Shown here in pieces: positions 42,745 to 50,074 of a stretch of 64,000 bases of DNA; the stretch's first letter is position 1; each line of letters opens with the position of its first letter. The DNA is from Clostridium fermenticellae (GTDB lineage: Bacteria; Bacillota; Clostridia; Clostridiales; Clostridiaceae). The notes below the pieces were generated by a model. The model was not told the DNA's origin, ran no database searches, and worked only from the letters and a program-made list of their open reading frames with translations. The position numbers were made by a program, and so were the translations under genes. The stretch is taken from positions 242,183-306,182 of the forward strand of contig NZ_CP032416.1 in assembly GCF_003600355.1 (NCBI RefSeq). The letters run 5' to 3'.

Positions 42745-43179
42745 ATGAAATCATACATAGCAAAACCGCAAGAAATTGAAAGAAAATGGTATGTTATTGA
42801 TGCTGCTGGAAAGCCACTAGGAAGAGTAGCAAGCCAGGTTGCTTCAATATTAAGAGGAAAAAATAAACCTATATTCACACCACACGTTGATACAGGAGAT
42901 TTCGTTATAATAATTAACGCAGAAAAAGTTGTTTTAACAGGAAAGAAATTAGATCAGAAGATGTTAAGACATCACTCATTATATCCAGGTGGATTAAAGG
43001 AGACCCCTTATAGAGAGGCTTTAGCTAAGAAACCTGAATTTGTATTTAAAGAAGCAGTTAGAAGAATGCTTCCAGATGGAGTATTAGGAAGACAGATGCT
43101 TAAGAAACTAAAAGTATATAAAGGTGCTGAGCATGCTAATGAAGCTCAGAAACCAGAAGTTTTAGAATTAAGATATTAG
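42745..43179 (+). CDS. rplM: 50S ribosomal protein L13
   Basis: 144-aa early-assembly protein. Starts [19 protein letters not shown]; an ATG one codon earlier (42742) is possible but closer to AGGGAGG. Contains [20 protein letters not shown] and [18 protein letters not shown]. Confidence 0.96.
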   Translation: MKSYIAKPQEIERKWYVIDAAGKPLGRVASQVASILRGKNKPIFTPHVDTGDFVIIINAEKVVLTGKKLDQKMLRHHSLYPGGLKETPYREALAKKPEFVFKEAVRRMLPDGVLGRQMLKKLKVYKGAEHANEAQKPEVLELRY

Positions 43180-43206
43180 AAGAGTGAGCTGGAAGGAGGA
43201 TAAATA

Positions 43207-43599
43207 ATGGCTAAAGTACAATATTTTGGAACAGGAAGAAGAAAAAATTCGGTAGCTAGAGTAAGACTTGTACCTGGTGAAGGTAAAGTAACAATAAATA
43301 AAAGAGATATTCAAGATTATTTTGGATTGGAAACTTTAAGGGTTGTAGTAAATCAACCTTTAGTATTAACTGAAACTAAGAGTAAATATGATGTTTTAGT
43401 AAATGTTCATGGCGGTGGATTCACTGGTCAGGCAGGAGCTATTAGACACGGTATATCAAGAGCTCTTTTAAAGGTTGATCAAAATTTAAAACCAGAGCTT
43501 AAAAAAGCAGGATTCTTAACAAGAGACCCAAGAATGAAAGAAAGAAAGAAATACGGTCTTAAGAAAGCAAGAAGAGCTCCACAATTTTCCAAAAGATAA
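43207..43599 (+). CDS. rpsI: 30S ribosomal protein S9
   Basis: 130-aa protein whose C-terminal tail (…SKR) contacts P-site tRNA. Contains [37 protein letters not shown] and the end [11 protein letters not shown]. The last codons lie inside a 66-bp direct repeat that marks an integration site: the far copy at 46442-46507 would still encode K-R-stop, with a synonymous AGA to AGG change. Confidence 0.97.
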   Translation: MAKVQYFGTGRRKNSVARVRLVPGEGKVTINKRDIQDYFGLETLRVVVNQPLVLTETKSKYDVLVNVHGGGFTGQAGAIRHGISRALLKVDQNLKPELKKAGFLTRDPRMKERKKYGLKKARRAPQFSKR

Positions 43600-43655
43600 T
43601 ATTTGGATTTTTAAAAACCTCGCAGGCATTGAGTTTGTGGGGTTTTGTTTTATAT
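43590..43655. repeat. left attachment-like repeat (attL) at the rpsI 3' end
   Basis: 66 bases repeated at 46442-46507 with a single mismatch (A at 43596, G at 46448). It covers the last two rpsI codons, the stop and the rpsI terminator. Such target-gene-restoring repeats are typical of tyrosine-recombinase elements. Confidence 0.88.
43612..43650 (+). terminator. rho-independent terminator after rpsI
   Basis: AAAACCTCGCA pairs with TGTGGGGTTTT (two G-U pairs), followed by GTTTTAT. The identical sequence recurs at 46464-46502 in the right repeat. Confidence 0.85.
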
Positions 43656-43724
43656 GGAGATTTATGAAAATGCATTGTTTTTTATTTATAAGTAACAAGT
43701 AAGTGACATACAAGTAACAAATTA

Positions 43725-44258
43725 TTATATTAATTCTATGGCTTTTCTAAGCTCTTCAATATCCTTGTGTGTGTAAATTTTCTCTGTTGTAGTAAAACTG
43801 TTATGACCTATAAGCTTTTTGATTGATGTTGGATTTGCATCAGCATTATTCATAAGTGTTGCAAAGGTATGTCTACAGTCATGAGGTTTATGTTTCATAT
43901 TCAATAAAAGTTCATTATGACTTTCTATGAAATTGGAAGGTAAGGGAAAAGTTTCTTTTATATTTTCTGGGGATAAAATAGAATTAATATCGTCAATGTT
44001 ATTAATAACAGATATATCTATCATTTCTTTTCTATTTGAAGAATTTTTTATAATTTCTATAGATCTAGAACTAATAGGGTTTCTCTTTATAGATCCATTC
44101 TTTTCTAGTCTTTTTAAATGAGCATATACAGTGGCTGTTGAAGTTAGTCCTACAGTTTTACAAATTTCTCTAATAGTAGGTGGATATCCTTTAGTGCCAA
44201 TTTGACTTTTTATAAATTCATAAATTTCTTTTTGTTTTATACTTTTTAGTGTTTTCAT
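43725..44258 (-). CDS. LexA-integrase chimera (N-terminal LexA HTH joined to tyrosine-recombinase C-terminus)
   Basis: 177 aa. Residues 2-67 are a LexA-type winged helix (IYEFIKSQIGTKGYPPTIRE then LTSTATVYAHLKRLEKNGSI). The following stretch resembles the start of the LexA peptidase domain (ENIKETFPLPSNFI), but the Ala-Gly self-cleavage site is not visible. Near residue 120 it changes into the end of a tyrosine integrase: HxxR at 126-129 (HDCRHTF), the conserved His 152 (LIGHNS) and the nucleophile Tyr 162 (EKIYTHKD). The first catalytic Arg, the integrase N-domain and the LexA Ser/Lys dyad are all missing. GGAG within a longer frame positions the start at 44258. It is most simply a deletion scar joining lexA-like and int genes. 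DNA-binding activity may remain; recombinase activity should not. Confidence 0.85.
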   Translation of the reverse strand: MKTLKSIKQKEIYEFIKSQIGTKGYPPTIREICKTVGLTSTATVYAHLKRLEKNGSIKRNPISSRSIEIIKNSSNRKEMIDISVINNIDDINSILSPENIKETFPLPSNFIESHNELLLNMKHKPHDCRHTFATLMNNADANPTSIKKLIGHNSFTTTEKIYTHKDIEELRKAIELI

Positions 44259-44289
44259 AAAGTTATTCTCCATAAATCACTTAGTGTGG

Positions 44290-44318
44290 ATTATATCACA
44301 TTATAAAAAATATGGCAA
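44290..44318 (-). promoter_or_regulatory. promoter of the LexA-integrase chimera
   Basis: On the minus strand TTGCCA (44318-44313), 17-base spacer, TATAAT (44295-44290), about 32 bases before the start codon. Confidence 0.75.
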
Positions 44319-44329
44319 ACTTATGTTCG
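44316..44329 (-). promoter_or_regulatory. SOS-box-like operator
   Basis: On the minus strand CGAACATAAGTTTG, close to the Gram-positive LexA box CGAACATATGTTCG (two differences). It overlaps the -35 hexamer, consistent with autorepression by the adjacent LexA-type domain or control by the host LexA. Confidence 0.65.
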
Positions 44330-44401
44330 CAAATATTTCCTATATGCTAATATCATAAAAGATATAGAAGAGAATTAATAAAATTGATTCAGGATAACAC
44401 T

Positions 44402-44575
44402 ATGGATTATTTTTTAAAGGTTGTTGAGTATCTTGGAATAAGTAAATAGAGGTTATCTGATATGAATAGGCAAGGTAAACTCGTAGCGGTAAAAAAGGGA
44501 ATATATCTAAAAGTAGATGTTGAGAAAAGAAAGTTAGAACAAAATGACCTTAGGAAGAAGTATTATAAAAGATGA
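44402..44575 (+). pseudogene. excisionase-like small HTH gene with internal stop
   Basis: From the ATG at 44402 the frame reads DYFLKVVEYLGISK, then a TAG (44447), then RLSDMNRQGKLVAVKKGIYL and a basic tail to a stop at 44573. The pattern (YLGISK-x-RLSDMNRQGKL) resembles the winged-helix of phage/ICE excisionases. The in-frame TAG breaks it. The rest of 44259-44673 holds the two divergent promoters and no other feature I recognise. Confidence 0.55.
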
Positions 44576-44597
44576 GACTACTTTATTTATTTTGTTA

Positions 44598-44626
44598 TTG
44601 ATAGAATAAAAGCAAAAAAATATAAT
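44598..44626 (+). promoter_or_regulatory. promoter of the kinase/HIRAN gene pair
   Basis: TTGATA (44598-44603), 17-base spacer, TATAAT (44621-44626). A second extended -10 (TATGGTATAAT) ends at 44641. Confidence 0.68.
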
Positions 44627-44673
44627 ATAGTATGGTATAATTAGAGTTAAGAATTAAAAAGAGGATAATTTTT

Positions 44674-45543
44674 ATGTATAAGAATTTTGACGAATGGGAC
44701 GTATATGAAGGACTTGATGCTGGAAGTGGACGAAGTGAGAAACAATGGTTAATAAATAGGAAAGGTGATAATCAAATAGGTCTATTTAAGTTTCCTAAAA
44801 GCGAATATACGACAGAACATTTTTCGGAAAAGATTGCTGCAGATATAGCAAGTATAATCAATTTTCCATGTGCCAAAATTGATTTGGGAACTTATAATGG
44901 TAGAGAAGGAGTAATGAGTTATCGAATCAATTCAGATAGAGAGCCTTTAATTGAAGGTGTGTCATTGATAATAAAATTATACAATCAATATGATGTTAAT
45001 AAATTGTTTGATTGTAAGTCTAATGAATATTATTCATTGGATATGATAATGAAATCATTACAAGAGTTTAAACTAGAAAAGGAATTTTTAAAAATTCCGA
45101 TATTTGATTTTTTGATAGGAAATTCTGATAGACATCAGAATAATTGGGCAATAATTAAAAGTGATACTGGTGTTAAAATAAGTCCTTTATATGATAATGG
45201 ATCTTCTCTCTGTTGTTATGAGAATGAAGAAAATTTACAGGGATGTATTAAAGATACATTAAAATTTAAATCTATAGTAGATACAAAGTCGAAGTCTATG
45301 ATAAGAATAGATAAGTATAAGAAGAAAAAACCTACTCATTTACAAGTTATACAATATATAAGAAATGAGTATTATAGAGATACTATCGATTTTGTAGTAG
45401 ATATAAATAGATTATTTACATATAATAAATTAGATGATTTAATGAATACATATGACGGATATATTAGTAATAATAGAATAAAACTCATAAAGAATTTTTT
45501 GAAATATAAATTAAAAGAATTAACACAAGTATATAATTTGTGA
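44674..45543 (+). CDS. HipA/CtkA-like Ser/Thr protein kinase
   Basis: 289 aa, shorter than full HipA (~440) because the HipA N-terminal subdomain is missing, as in HipT and CtkA-type kinases. Visible motifs: a glycine/serine loop AGSGRSEKQW (residues 16-25), the ATP-binding lysine in LFKFPK (K39), a glutamate helix EHFSEKIAADIAS, the catalytic loop DFLIGNSDRHQNNW (D152, N157) and the metal-binding DNG (174-176, YDNGSSL). Known relatives phosphorylate tRNA synthetases and cause growth arrest; the substrate here is unknown. No HipB-like antitoxin gene is adjacent. The stop overlaps the region just before the HIRAN gene, so the two are one operon. Often annotated as phosphatidylinositol kinase, which is probably wrong. 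Confidence 0.85.
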   Translation: MYKNFDEWDVYEGLDAGSGRSEKQWLINRKGDNQIGLFKFPKSEYTTEHFSEKIAADIASIINFPCAKIDLGTYNGREGVMSYRINSDREPLIEGVSLIIKLYNQYDVNKLFDCKSNEYYSLDMIMKSLQEFKLEKEFLKIPIFDFLIGNSDRHQNNWAIIKSDTGVKISPLYDNGSSLCCYENEENLQGCIKDTLKFKSIVDTKSKSMIRIDKYKKKKPTHLQVIQYIRNEYYRDTIDFVVDINRLFTYNKLDDLMNTYDGYISNNRIKLIKNFLKYKLKELTQVYNL

Positions 45544-45560
45544 AGGGAGGAGGAGAAAGA

Positions 45561-46274
45561 ATGACGGTGAAGAATGACAGAGATTATTTGTATGTAATTT
45601 GGAAAGATCCTGAGAGTAGAAGACAGTATGTTATTGGAGAACTAAGTGAAGATAAAAGTGGTAAGTATGAATTTTGTTATTGTCATGAAATTGATGATGC
45701 TAGAGAGAATGGGTTTGAGTTATTGATATCTTTTGATGATGTTAGTAAGAGATATATTAGCAATAGATTATTTCCTCCGTTTGCAAGTAGATTGCCAGAT
45801 AGAAAGAGAAAAGATATTGGCAATATTTTGAGGAAGTATAGTATGACAGAATATGATGAATATAGTCTTTTAAAAAGAAGTGGTGGGGCATTGCCAATAG
45901 ATAATATAAAATTTATTGAACCGATTCTTCAAATTCCAAAGGATGGATTAGAAAAAACATTTTGTATAGCAGGTGTAAGACATTGGGCTTCTTGTGGTGG
46001 TGAAGAATGTTTTAAGTTTAATAATGTGCATGAAAATGACGATTTGAGACTTGAATTGGAGCCAGCTAATGTACATGATAAGTATGCTGTAAAAGTAATG
46101 GATAATAGTATATTAATAGGGTATATCCCAAGATATTATAGTAAAGAATTAAGTTATTTGATTAATAGCGGTTTTAGTTATAAGTGTGTGATTAGCAAAG
46201 TTCAAAAAAATCATGAATGCGATGAGTGTATACAAGTTTCCTTGAAAATTCAAAGAGAAAAGATTTACGCATAG
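45561..46274 (+). CDS. HipA-N/HipS-like plus HIRAN domain protein
   Basis: 237 aa. Residues about 8-120 resemble the N-terminal subdomain of HipA: YLYVIWKDPESRRQYVIGEL, then LFPPFASRLPDRKRKDI and LLKRSGGALPIDNIKFIEPI. Residues about 134-235 are a HIRAN domain: GVRHWASCGGEECFKF, then ELEPANVHDKYAVKVMD and IGYIPRYYSKELSYL. HIRAN domains bind DNA ends or stalled forks in SWI/SNF-type proteins such as HLTF. GGGAGGAGG fixes the ATG at 45561 rather than the GTG at 45540. By analogy with HipBST, the HipS-like half could be the missing N-subdomain and an inhibitor or activator of the kinase. That role is inference. Confidence 0.82.
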   Translation: MTVKNDRDYLYVIWKDPESRRQYVIGELSEDKSGKYEFCYCHEIDDARENGFELLISFDDVSKRYISNRLFPPFASRLPDRKRKDIGNILRKYSMTEYDEYSLLKRSGGALPIDNIKFIEPILQIPKDGLEKTFCIAGVRHWASCGGEECFKFNNVHENDDLRLELEPANVHDKYAVKVMDNSILIGYIPRYYSKELSYLINSGFSYKCVISKVQKNHECDECIQVSLKIQREKIYA

Positions 46275-46286
46275 AATACAAATAAA

Positions 46287-46318
46287 AAACTCCAATTGAT
46301 TAAACCGGAGTCTTTTAT
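46287..46318 (+). terminator. terminator after the HIRAN gene
   Basis: ACTCC (46289-46293) pairs with GGAGT (46307-46311), extended by flanking A/T pairs, followed by CTTTTATTTT. Confidence 0.75.
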
Positions 46319-46410
46319 TTTATATTTGATGTGTAGGTTTATATATTGGACTTTTTTAATGCTTATATAAATATATGTATAATTAACATACAATAAACAA
46401 AATTGCTTTA

Positions 46411-46432
46411 AACCATTGAATTTTCAGTGGTT
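46411..46432. repeat. inverted repeat beside the right attachment repeat
   Basis: AACCATTGAA (46411-46420) and TTCAGTGGTT (46423-46432) are inverted arms with one mismatch, ending ten bases before the right 66-bp repeat. It may be an integrase arm or excisionase site. Nothing else is recognised in 46319-46410. Confidence 0.45.
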
Positions 46433-46441
46433 CAAATTCTT

Positions 46442-46507
46442 CAAAAGGTAATATTTGGATTTTTAAAAACCTCGCAGGCATTGAGTTTGTGGGGTTTTGT
46501 TTTATAT
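46442..46507. repeat. right attachment-like repeat (attR)
   Basis: Second copy of the 66-bp sequence at 43590-43655 (one mismatch). It restores K-R-stop and the rpsI terminator, but is separated from rpsI by 2,852 bases. No gene is seen from 46508 to 46664. Confidence 0.88.
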
Positions 46508-46664
46508 AGGATTTGATTCAAAGTTATAATGGTTTGTACTAAAAGCAGCTAAATCAGAATAAGGTTCAGAAGTGAGTTGTTATTTTTGATTTGTTTAATT
46601 AAAGTATGCTAATATTAAAGCAGCGAAATAAGTACTTATTTTAAAATAAAGGGAGAAGTTACTA

Positions 46665-47083
46665 TTGGCAATAATTAAATCAATATTTTATTTTATATTA
46701 GCTGGAATATTTGAAATAGGTGGAGGGTACCTTGTGTGGTTATGGCTGCGGGATGGTAAAAGTATATTGTTTGGCTTAGTAGGCGCTATAAGTTTAATAA
46801 TTTATGGAGTAATACCAACATTACAACCTCCAAGATCCAATTTTGGAAGAGTGTATGCAGCTTAGGAGGTATTTTTATAGTTCTTTCAATCTTATGGGGA
46901 TGGAAAATAGATAATAAAGATGAGGAAAGATTTGATGGAATTGTTAAGTCCTATGAATTTATTGCTGATTATGAAGGCTGGAAGGATATAGGAGAGTTGA
47001 TTATTCCTGGTGTAAGTAATAAAGGTGACATTAAAAATACCAATGCATTAGAAAGAGCAAGAAAATTAGGATTAAACTTGTAA
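46665..47083 (+). pseudogene. ynfA: YnfA-family (UPF0060) membrane protein, frameshifted with foreign tail
   Basis: The first 66 codons are a normal YnfA start with two hydrophobic helices ([19 protein letters not shown]) to GRVYAA, then stop (46863). In another frame the family sequence resumes (GGIFIVLSILWGWKIDNK, from 46865), a one-base loss. Past about 46925 it no longer resembles YnfA: the expected last helix is replaced by a hydrophilic stretch (SYEFIADYEGWKDIGELI, then NTNALERARKLGLNL) to a stop at 47081, which I do not recognise. Two lesions are therefore present. The function of YnfA proteins is not firmly known. Confidence 0.8.
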
Positions 47084-47181
47084 AATCCCTATATAAAATT
47101 TTAAATTGATAATATAATAAATATTGCATGTGATAAAGTATTTTATTGAAGTTTACAACTTGTAAGAAAGGTGTCTTGATT

Positions 47182-47940
47182 TTGGCTATACAAATTATAT
47201 TTACTATGCTTTTAGTTGGTACGCTGCTTGGATTTGTAGGGGCAGGTGGTTCAGGATTTATAATATCTGTACTTACCATAATATTTGGATTTCCTATACA
47301 TACAGCACTTGGTACGGCTCTTGCTGCAATGATATTTTCTTCAATATCAGGAACTGTAAGTCATTACAGAGAAAATGATATACTAGTGAAAGTGGGAATT
47401 GCGACAGGTATATTTGGAGCAGTTGGTGCCTGGATAAGTTCTAACTGTTCAACTTTTATATCACCCAATAGTTTGAGATGGATGACTTCCGGTATGCTTT
47501 ACTTGTCAGCACTCATATTATGGATTAGGATGGTTATTATTTCAAGGCGGGGAGAAAGCATGCACTACGACAACCTTCCAGAAGGAGCTAAGTTTTGGAT
47601 TTACTGTGCTTTAATAGGTTTTGTATGCGGTGCAATATCCGGCATATTTGGAATAGGCTCAGCTGCCTTCATACAAATAGGGTTCTTGTTTATAATGGGT
47701 ATGTCTATAAGAAAATCCGCAGGAACAACAATGCTTGTAATAATACCTATAGCGCTTGCAGGAGGAGCCGGATACTATCATCTTGGGTATCTTGATATAA
47801 AACTTCTTTTCGAGGTAGTTGCGGGAACTATGATAGGCACATACATAGGAGCGAAATTTACAAAACGGGCTCCGGAACCAATTTTAAAATTTGCAATGGT
47901 AATGGTTCCTGTAATGGCAGCTACAATACTTTTACTTTAA
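47182..47940 (+). CDS. TauE/SafE-family probable sulfite/organosulfonate exporter
   Basis: About 252 aa, eight predicted membrane helices in two similar halves, each starting with a glycine-rich helix (GTLLGFVGAGGSGFIISVL and ALIGFVCGAISGIFGIGSA). TTG at 47182 is 10 bases after AAAGG; TTGs at 47176 and 47146 are alternatives. Substrates of this family vary (sulfite, sulfoacetate, taurine products) and cannot be read from sequence. Ends at a strong terminator. Confidence 0.85.
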   Translation: MAIQIIFTMLLVGTLLGFVGAGGSGFIISVLTIIFGFPIHTALGTALAAMIFSSISGTVSHYRENDILVKVGIATGIFGAVGAWISSNCSTFISPNSLRWMTSGMLYLSALILWIRMVIISRRGESMHYDNLPEGAKFWIYCALIGFVCGAISGIFGIGSAAFIQIGFLFIMGMSIRKSAGTTMLVIIPIALAGGAGYYHLGYLDIKLLFEVVAGTMIGTYIGAKFTKRAPEPILKFAMVMVPVMAATILLL

Positions 47941-47964
47941 TATAAAATTAAAATATAGGATTAA

Positions 47965-47993
47965 AAGTTTTGGAGAAATCCAGGACTTTTTTT
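47965..47993 (+). terminator. terminator after the TauE-like gene
   Basis: AAGTTTTGGA (47965-47974) pairs with TCCAGGACTT (47979-47988) with a GAAA loop, then a T-run. Confidence 0.9.
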
Positions 47994-48143
47994 ATATGAA
48001 AAAATATTTAATGAAGGTGCTTAATAAATGACATAAGTGTATTGGTAAAAAAGAGGATAAATTCCTTTCATTTTTTTATTAAAAATTAGTTTAAAGCACA
48101 AAATATGTTTGAAGTTATTTTGATTTTGGGAGGTAAATACAAG

Positions 48144-48851
48144 ATGAAATTACAGAATAGAAGAAAATTGATTACATTAATGACTATTATAATTTTATTG
48201 ACTTCAATACTTTTTACGGATGTTAAAAGTTGTGTTTCAGCACATGAAAACGGAAGTAAAAAAACAATACTTATAGATCCAGGACATGGTGGGATAGATG
48301 GTGGAGCACAGTCTAAAAGTGGGATATGCGAAAAAGATATTAATTTAAGTATAAGTAAAAAATTAAAAGACATGCTTGAAAATAATGGATATAAGGTAAT
48401 AATGACAAGGGAAAAAGATATTGGATTGTATGATGATAACAAAACTATAAGGCAGAAAAAAGTTCAAGATTTAAGTAGAAGGTGTCAGCTTAAAAAGGAC
48501 AGTAATTGTAACTTATTTATTAGTATACATCTTAATATGTTTTCAGAAACAGCCTATTCAGGGGCACAGGTGTGGTACTCTAGGAATCCGGAAAGTAAGG
48601 GAATAGCTGCTATAATTCAGCAAAACCTAAAAAGGGATTTAGATCCAAATAATAATAGAAAAGAAAAGGCGGCACTTGATTCATATAAAGTACTTAGATG
48701 TAACGATTCTATGCCATCAATTATCGTTGAATGTGGTTTTCTATCGAATGTATCTGAAGAACAAAAATTAAAAACAGATGAATATCAAACAAAGATAGCT
48801 AAAAGTTTATTCAATTCCATTGACCAGTATTTTAATTCTAGTAAGCAGTAG
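48144..48851 (+). CDS. cwlD: N-acetylmuramoyl-L-alanine amidase, CwlD-like
   Basis: 235 aa amidase_3 enzyme. N-terminal signal/anchor helix (LITLMTIIILLTSILFTD), then the zinc motif DPGHGGIDGG, the Glu in CEKDINLS, FISIHLNMF with the second zinc His, and the catalytic Glu in VECGFLSN. CwlD makes muramic delta-lactam in spore cortex in Bacillus and Clostridium. ATG at 48144 after GGGAGG; the frame extends to 48105 but that part holds the ribosome binding site. Confidence 0.9.
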   Translation: MKLQNRRKLITLMTIIILLTSILFTDVKSCVSAHENGSKKTILIDPGHGGIDGGAQSKSGICEKDINLSISKKLKDMLENNGYKVIMTREKDIGLYDDNKTIRQKKVQDLSRRCQLKKDSNCNLFISIHLNMFSETAYSGAQVWYSRNPESKGIAAIIQQNLKRDLDPNNNRKEKAALDSYKVLRCNDSMPSIIVECGFLSNVSEEQKLKTDEYQTKIAKSLFNSIDQYFNSSKQ

Positions 48852-48912
48852 ATTATTCTATAATGACAAGCTTGAAATTGAGTATAAATTATGATAATAT
48901 TTAGCTGTATAA

Positions 48913-48924
48913 TGGATTAGTCCA
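48913..48924. promoter_or_regulatory. possible operator before the GntR gene
   Basis: TGGATTAGTCCA, a palindrome with arms TGGA/TCCA, overlaps the end of TATAAT (48908-48913), followed by a half-copy ATTAGTCCA. It is placed to be an autorepression site. Confidence 0.4.
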
Positions 48925-48961
48925 TTAGTCCAATAAAAGCAAGGGGTGAGAGGTTAGTTCT

Positions 48962-49921
48962 ATGCAGATTAGAGTTAATAAGGAGAGTGGAATTCCTCTC
49001 TATTTACAGGTAAAAAAGCAAATAATGGGTTTAATAAGAAGTGATACCTTAAATGTCGGAGATAAGATGCCTACTGAACGTGATCTTTCTGAAAGATTAA
49101 AGGTAAGTAGAAATACTGTAAGTACAGCTTATAATGAACTGGAACAAGAAGGTGTATTAAAGTCTTATCAAGGGAGAGGTACTTTTGTAGCTGAAGATGC
49201 AAATCCATGGAAAGTACAAAGTATAAGAGAAAAGATTGGTAAGTTTATTGATCTCGGATTTGAAGAAGCTCTTGAAGCAGGAATGGATGCTGATGAGTTT
49301 TTGGAAATAGTCAACCAAAGAGTAAGAGAAAAAAAGGATATAATGAGAAAGATAACGGCGTTATATATAGAATGTAATATTGAACAGTCCAGAACTTTCA
49401 GTAAAGAACTGATGGATAGCACGGATATGAATGTAATCCCTCTTACACTTCAGGACATAAAAAATATAAAAAAAGAGACAGAAGAACTTATCAAGAAAAG
49501 TCAGGTTATTATTGCTACATTTAATCATGTAAATGAAGTTGCACGAGTCCTTAAACCATTTAAAAAAGAAGTCATTGGAGTTGCTATAAATGTTGATTTG
49601 GAAACCATAGTAAAAATAGCAAGATATCCAGAAGGTACCCGTTTTAGTTTTGTTTGCATGTCCCAGGAATTTATGTTTAAGGTAAGAGGAGCTCTTGAAA
49701 AGGCGGGACTTGGAGATATAAATATTCAGTATAGTAATACCTGGGATAAAAACGAACTTAAAAAGATTATAAATAATTCTGATGTAATAATAGTTTCACC
49801 TGGAAGATATGACAATGTATCTAAAAATCTGACACCAGGAAAACAGATAATGAAGTTTCTATATAGTTTAGATGATAATTCTATAAAGACGCTTAAATCC
49901 AAAATGGTAGAAAACCAATAG
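48962..49921 (+). CDS. GntR-family transcriptional regulator
   Basis: 319 aa. Residues 1-75 are a GntR winged helix (IPLYLQVKKQIMGLI, then GDKMPTERDLSERLKVSRNT and YQGRGTFV). The remainder (about 80-319) is not the usual FadR, HutC or MocR domain; it has Rossmann-like strands (VIIATFNHVNEVARVL, VIGVAINV, VIIVSPGRYDNV), suggesting a small-molecule-binding or receiver-like fold. The ligand is unknown. The fumarase genes downstream could be a target, but nothing in the sequence proves it. Confidence 0.85.
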   Translation: MQIRVNKESGIPLYLQVKKQIMGLIRSDTLNVGDKMPTERDLSERLKVSRNTVSTAYNELEQEGVLKSYQGRGTFVAEDANPWKVQSIREKIGKFIDLGFEEALEAGMDADEFLEIVNQRVREKKDIMRKITALYIECNIEQSRTFSKELMDSTDMNVIPLTLQDIKNIKKETEELIKKSQVIIATFNHVNEVARVLKPFKKEVIGVAINVDLETIVKIARYPEGTRFSFVCMSQEFMFKVRGALEKAGLGDINIQYSNTWDKNELKKIINNSDVIIVSPGRYDNVSKNLTPGKQIMKFLYSLDDNSIKTLKSKMVENQ

Positions 49922-49997
49922 CCTTTACTCAGGCTTTTGTATATATTGTATATAACAAAAAACAAACATCAGCGAAAAAATAGTGTATAATTATGTT

Positions 49998-50037
49998 ATA
50001 AAAGGCAGTTTAAAGGCAGTTTAAAAACTGCCTTTTA
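49998..50037 (+). terminator. terminator or leader hairpin with duplicated 5' arm
   Basis: AAAGGCAGTTT occurs twice in a row and either copy can pair with AAAACTGCCTTTT. The sequence lies just after a TATAAT at 49985-49990, so it could terminate gntR transcription or act as a leader for fumA with two alternative hairpins. Confidence 0.65.
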
Positions 50038-50074
50038 TACATTTTAAATAAGGAAAAAAGGAGTGAAAATTGTC

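Larger units (their letters stand above)
43590..46507. mobile_element. 2.85-kb integrated element remnant at rpsI
   Basis: Bounded by 66-bp direct repeats. Contents: a LexA-integrase chimera, an excisionase-like fragment with a stop, an SOS-box promoter, and a HipA-like kinase with a HIRAN partner. The lost integrase catalytic residues and the tiny size suggest a larger prophage or ICE that collapsed by internal deletion, keeping only the kinase pair intact. In relatives I would expect rpsI to be followed by cwlD, which lies at 48144. Confidence 0.8.

Noticed and set aside
43927..44121. Plus-strand 64-aa frame opposite the LexA-integrase chimera
   Set aside because: Hydrophobic shadow of the minus-strand gene with no Shine-Dalgarno sequence.
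44259..44673. HipB-like antitoxin gene expected before the kinase
   Set aside because: The only frame here is the excisionase-like fragment with an internal stop. No intact HTH gene of HipB type is visible.
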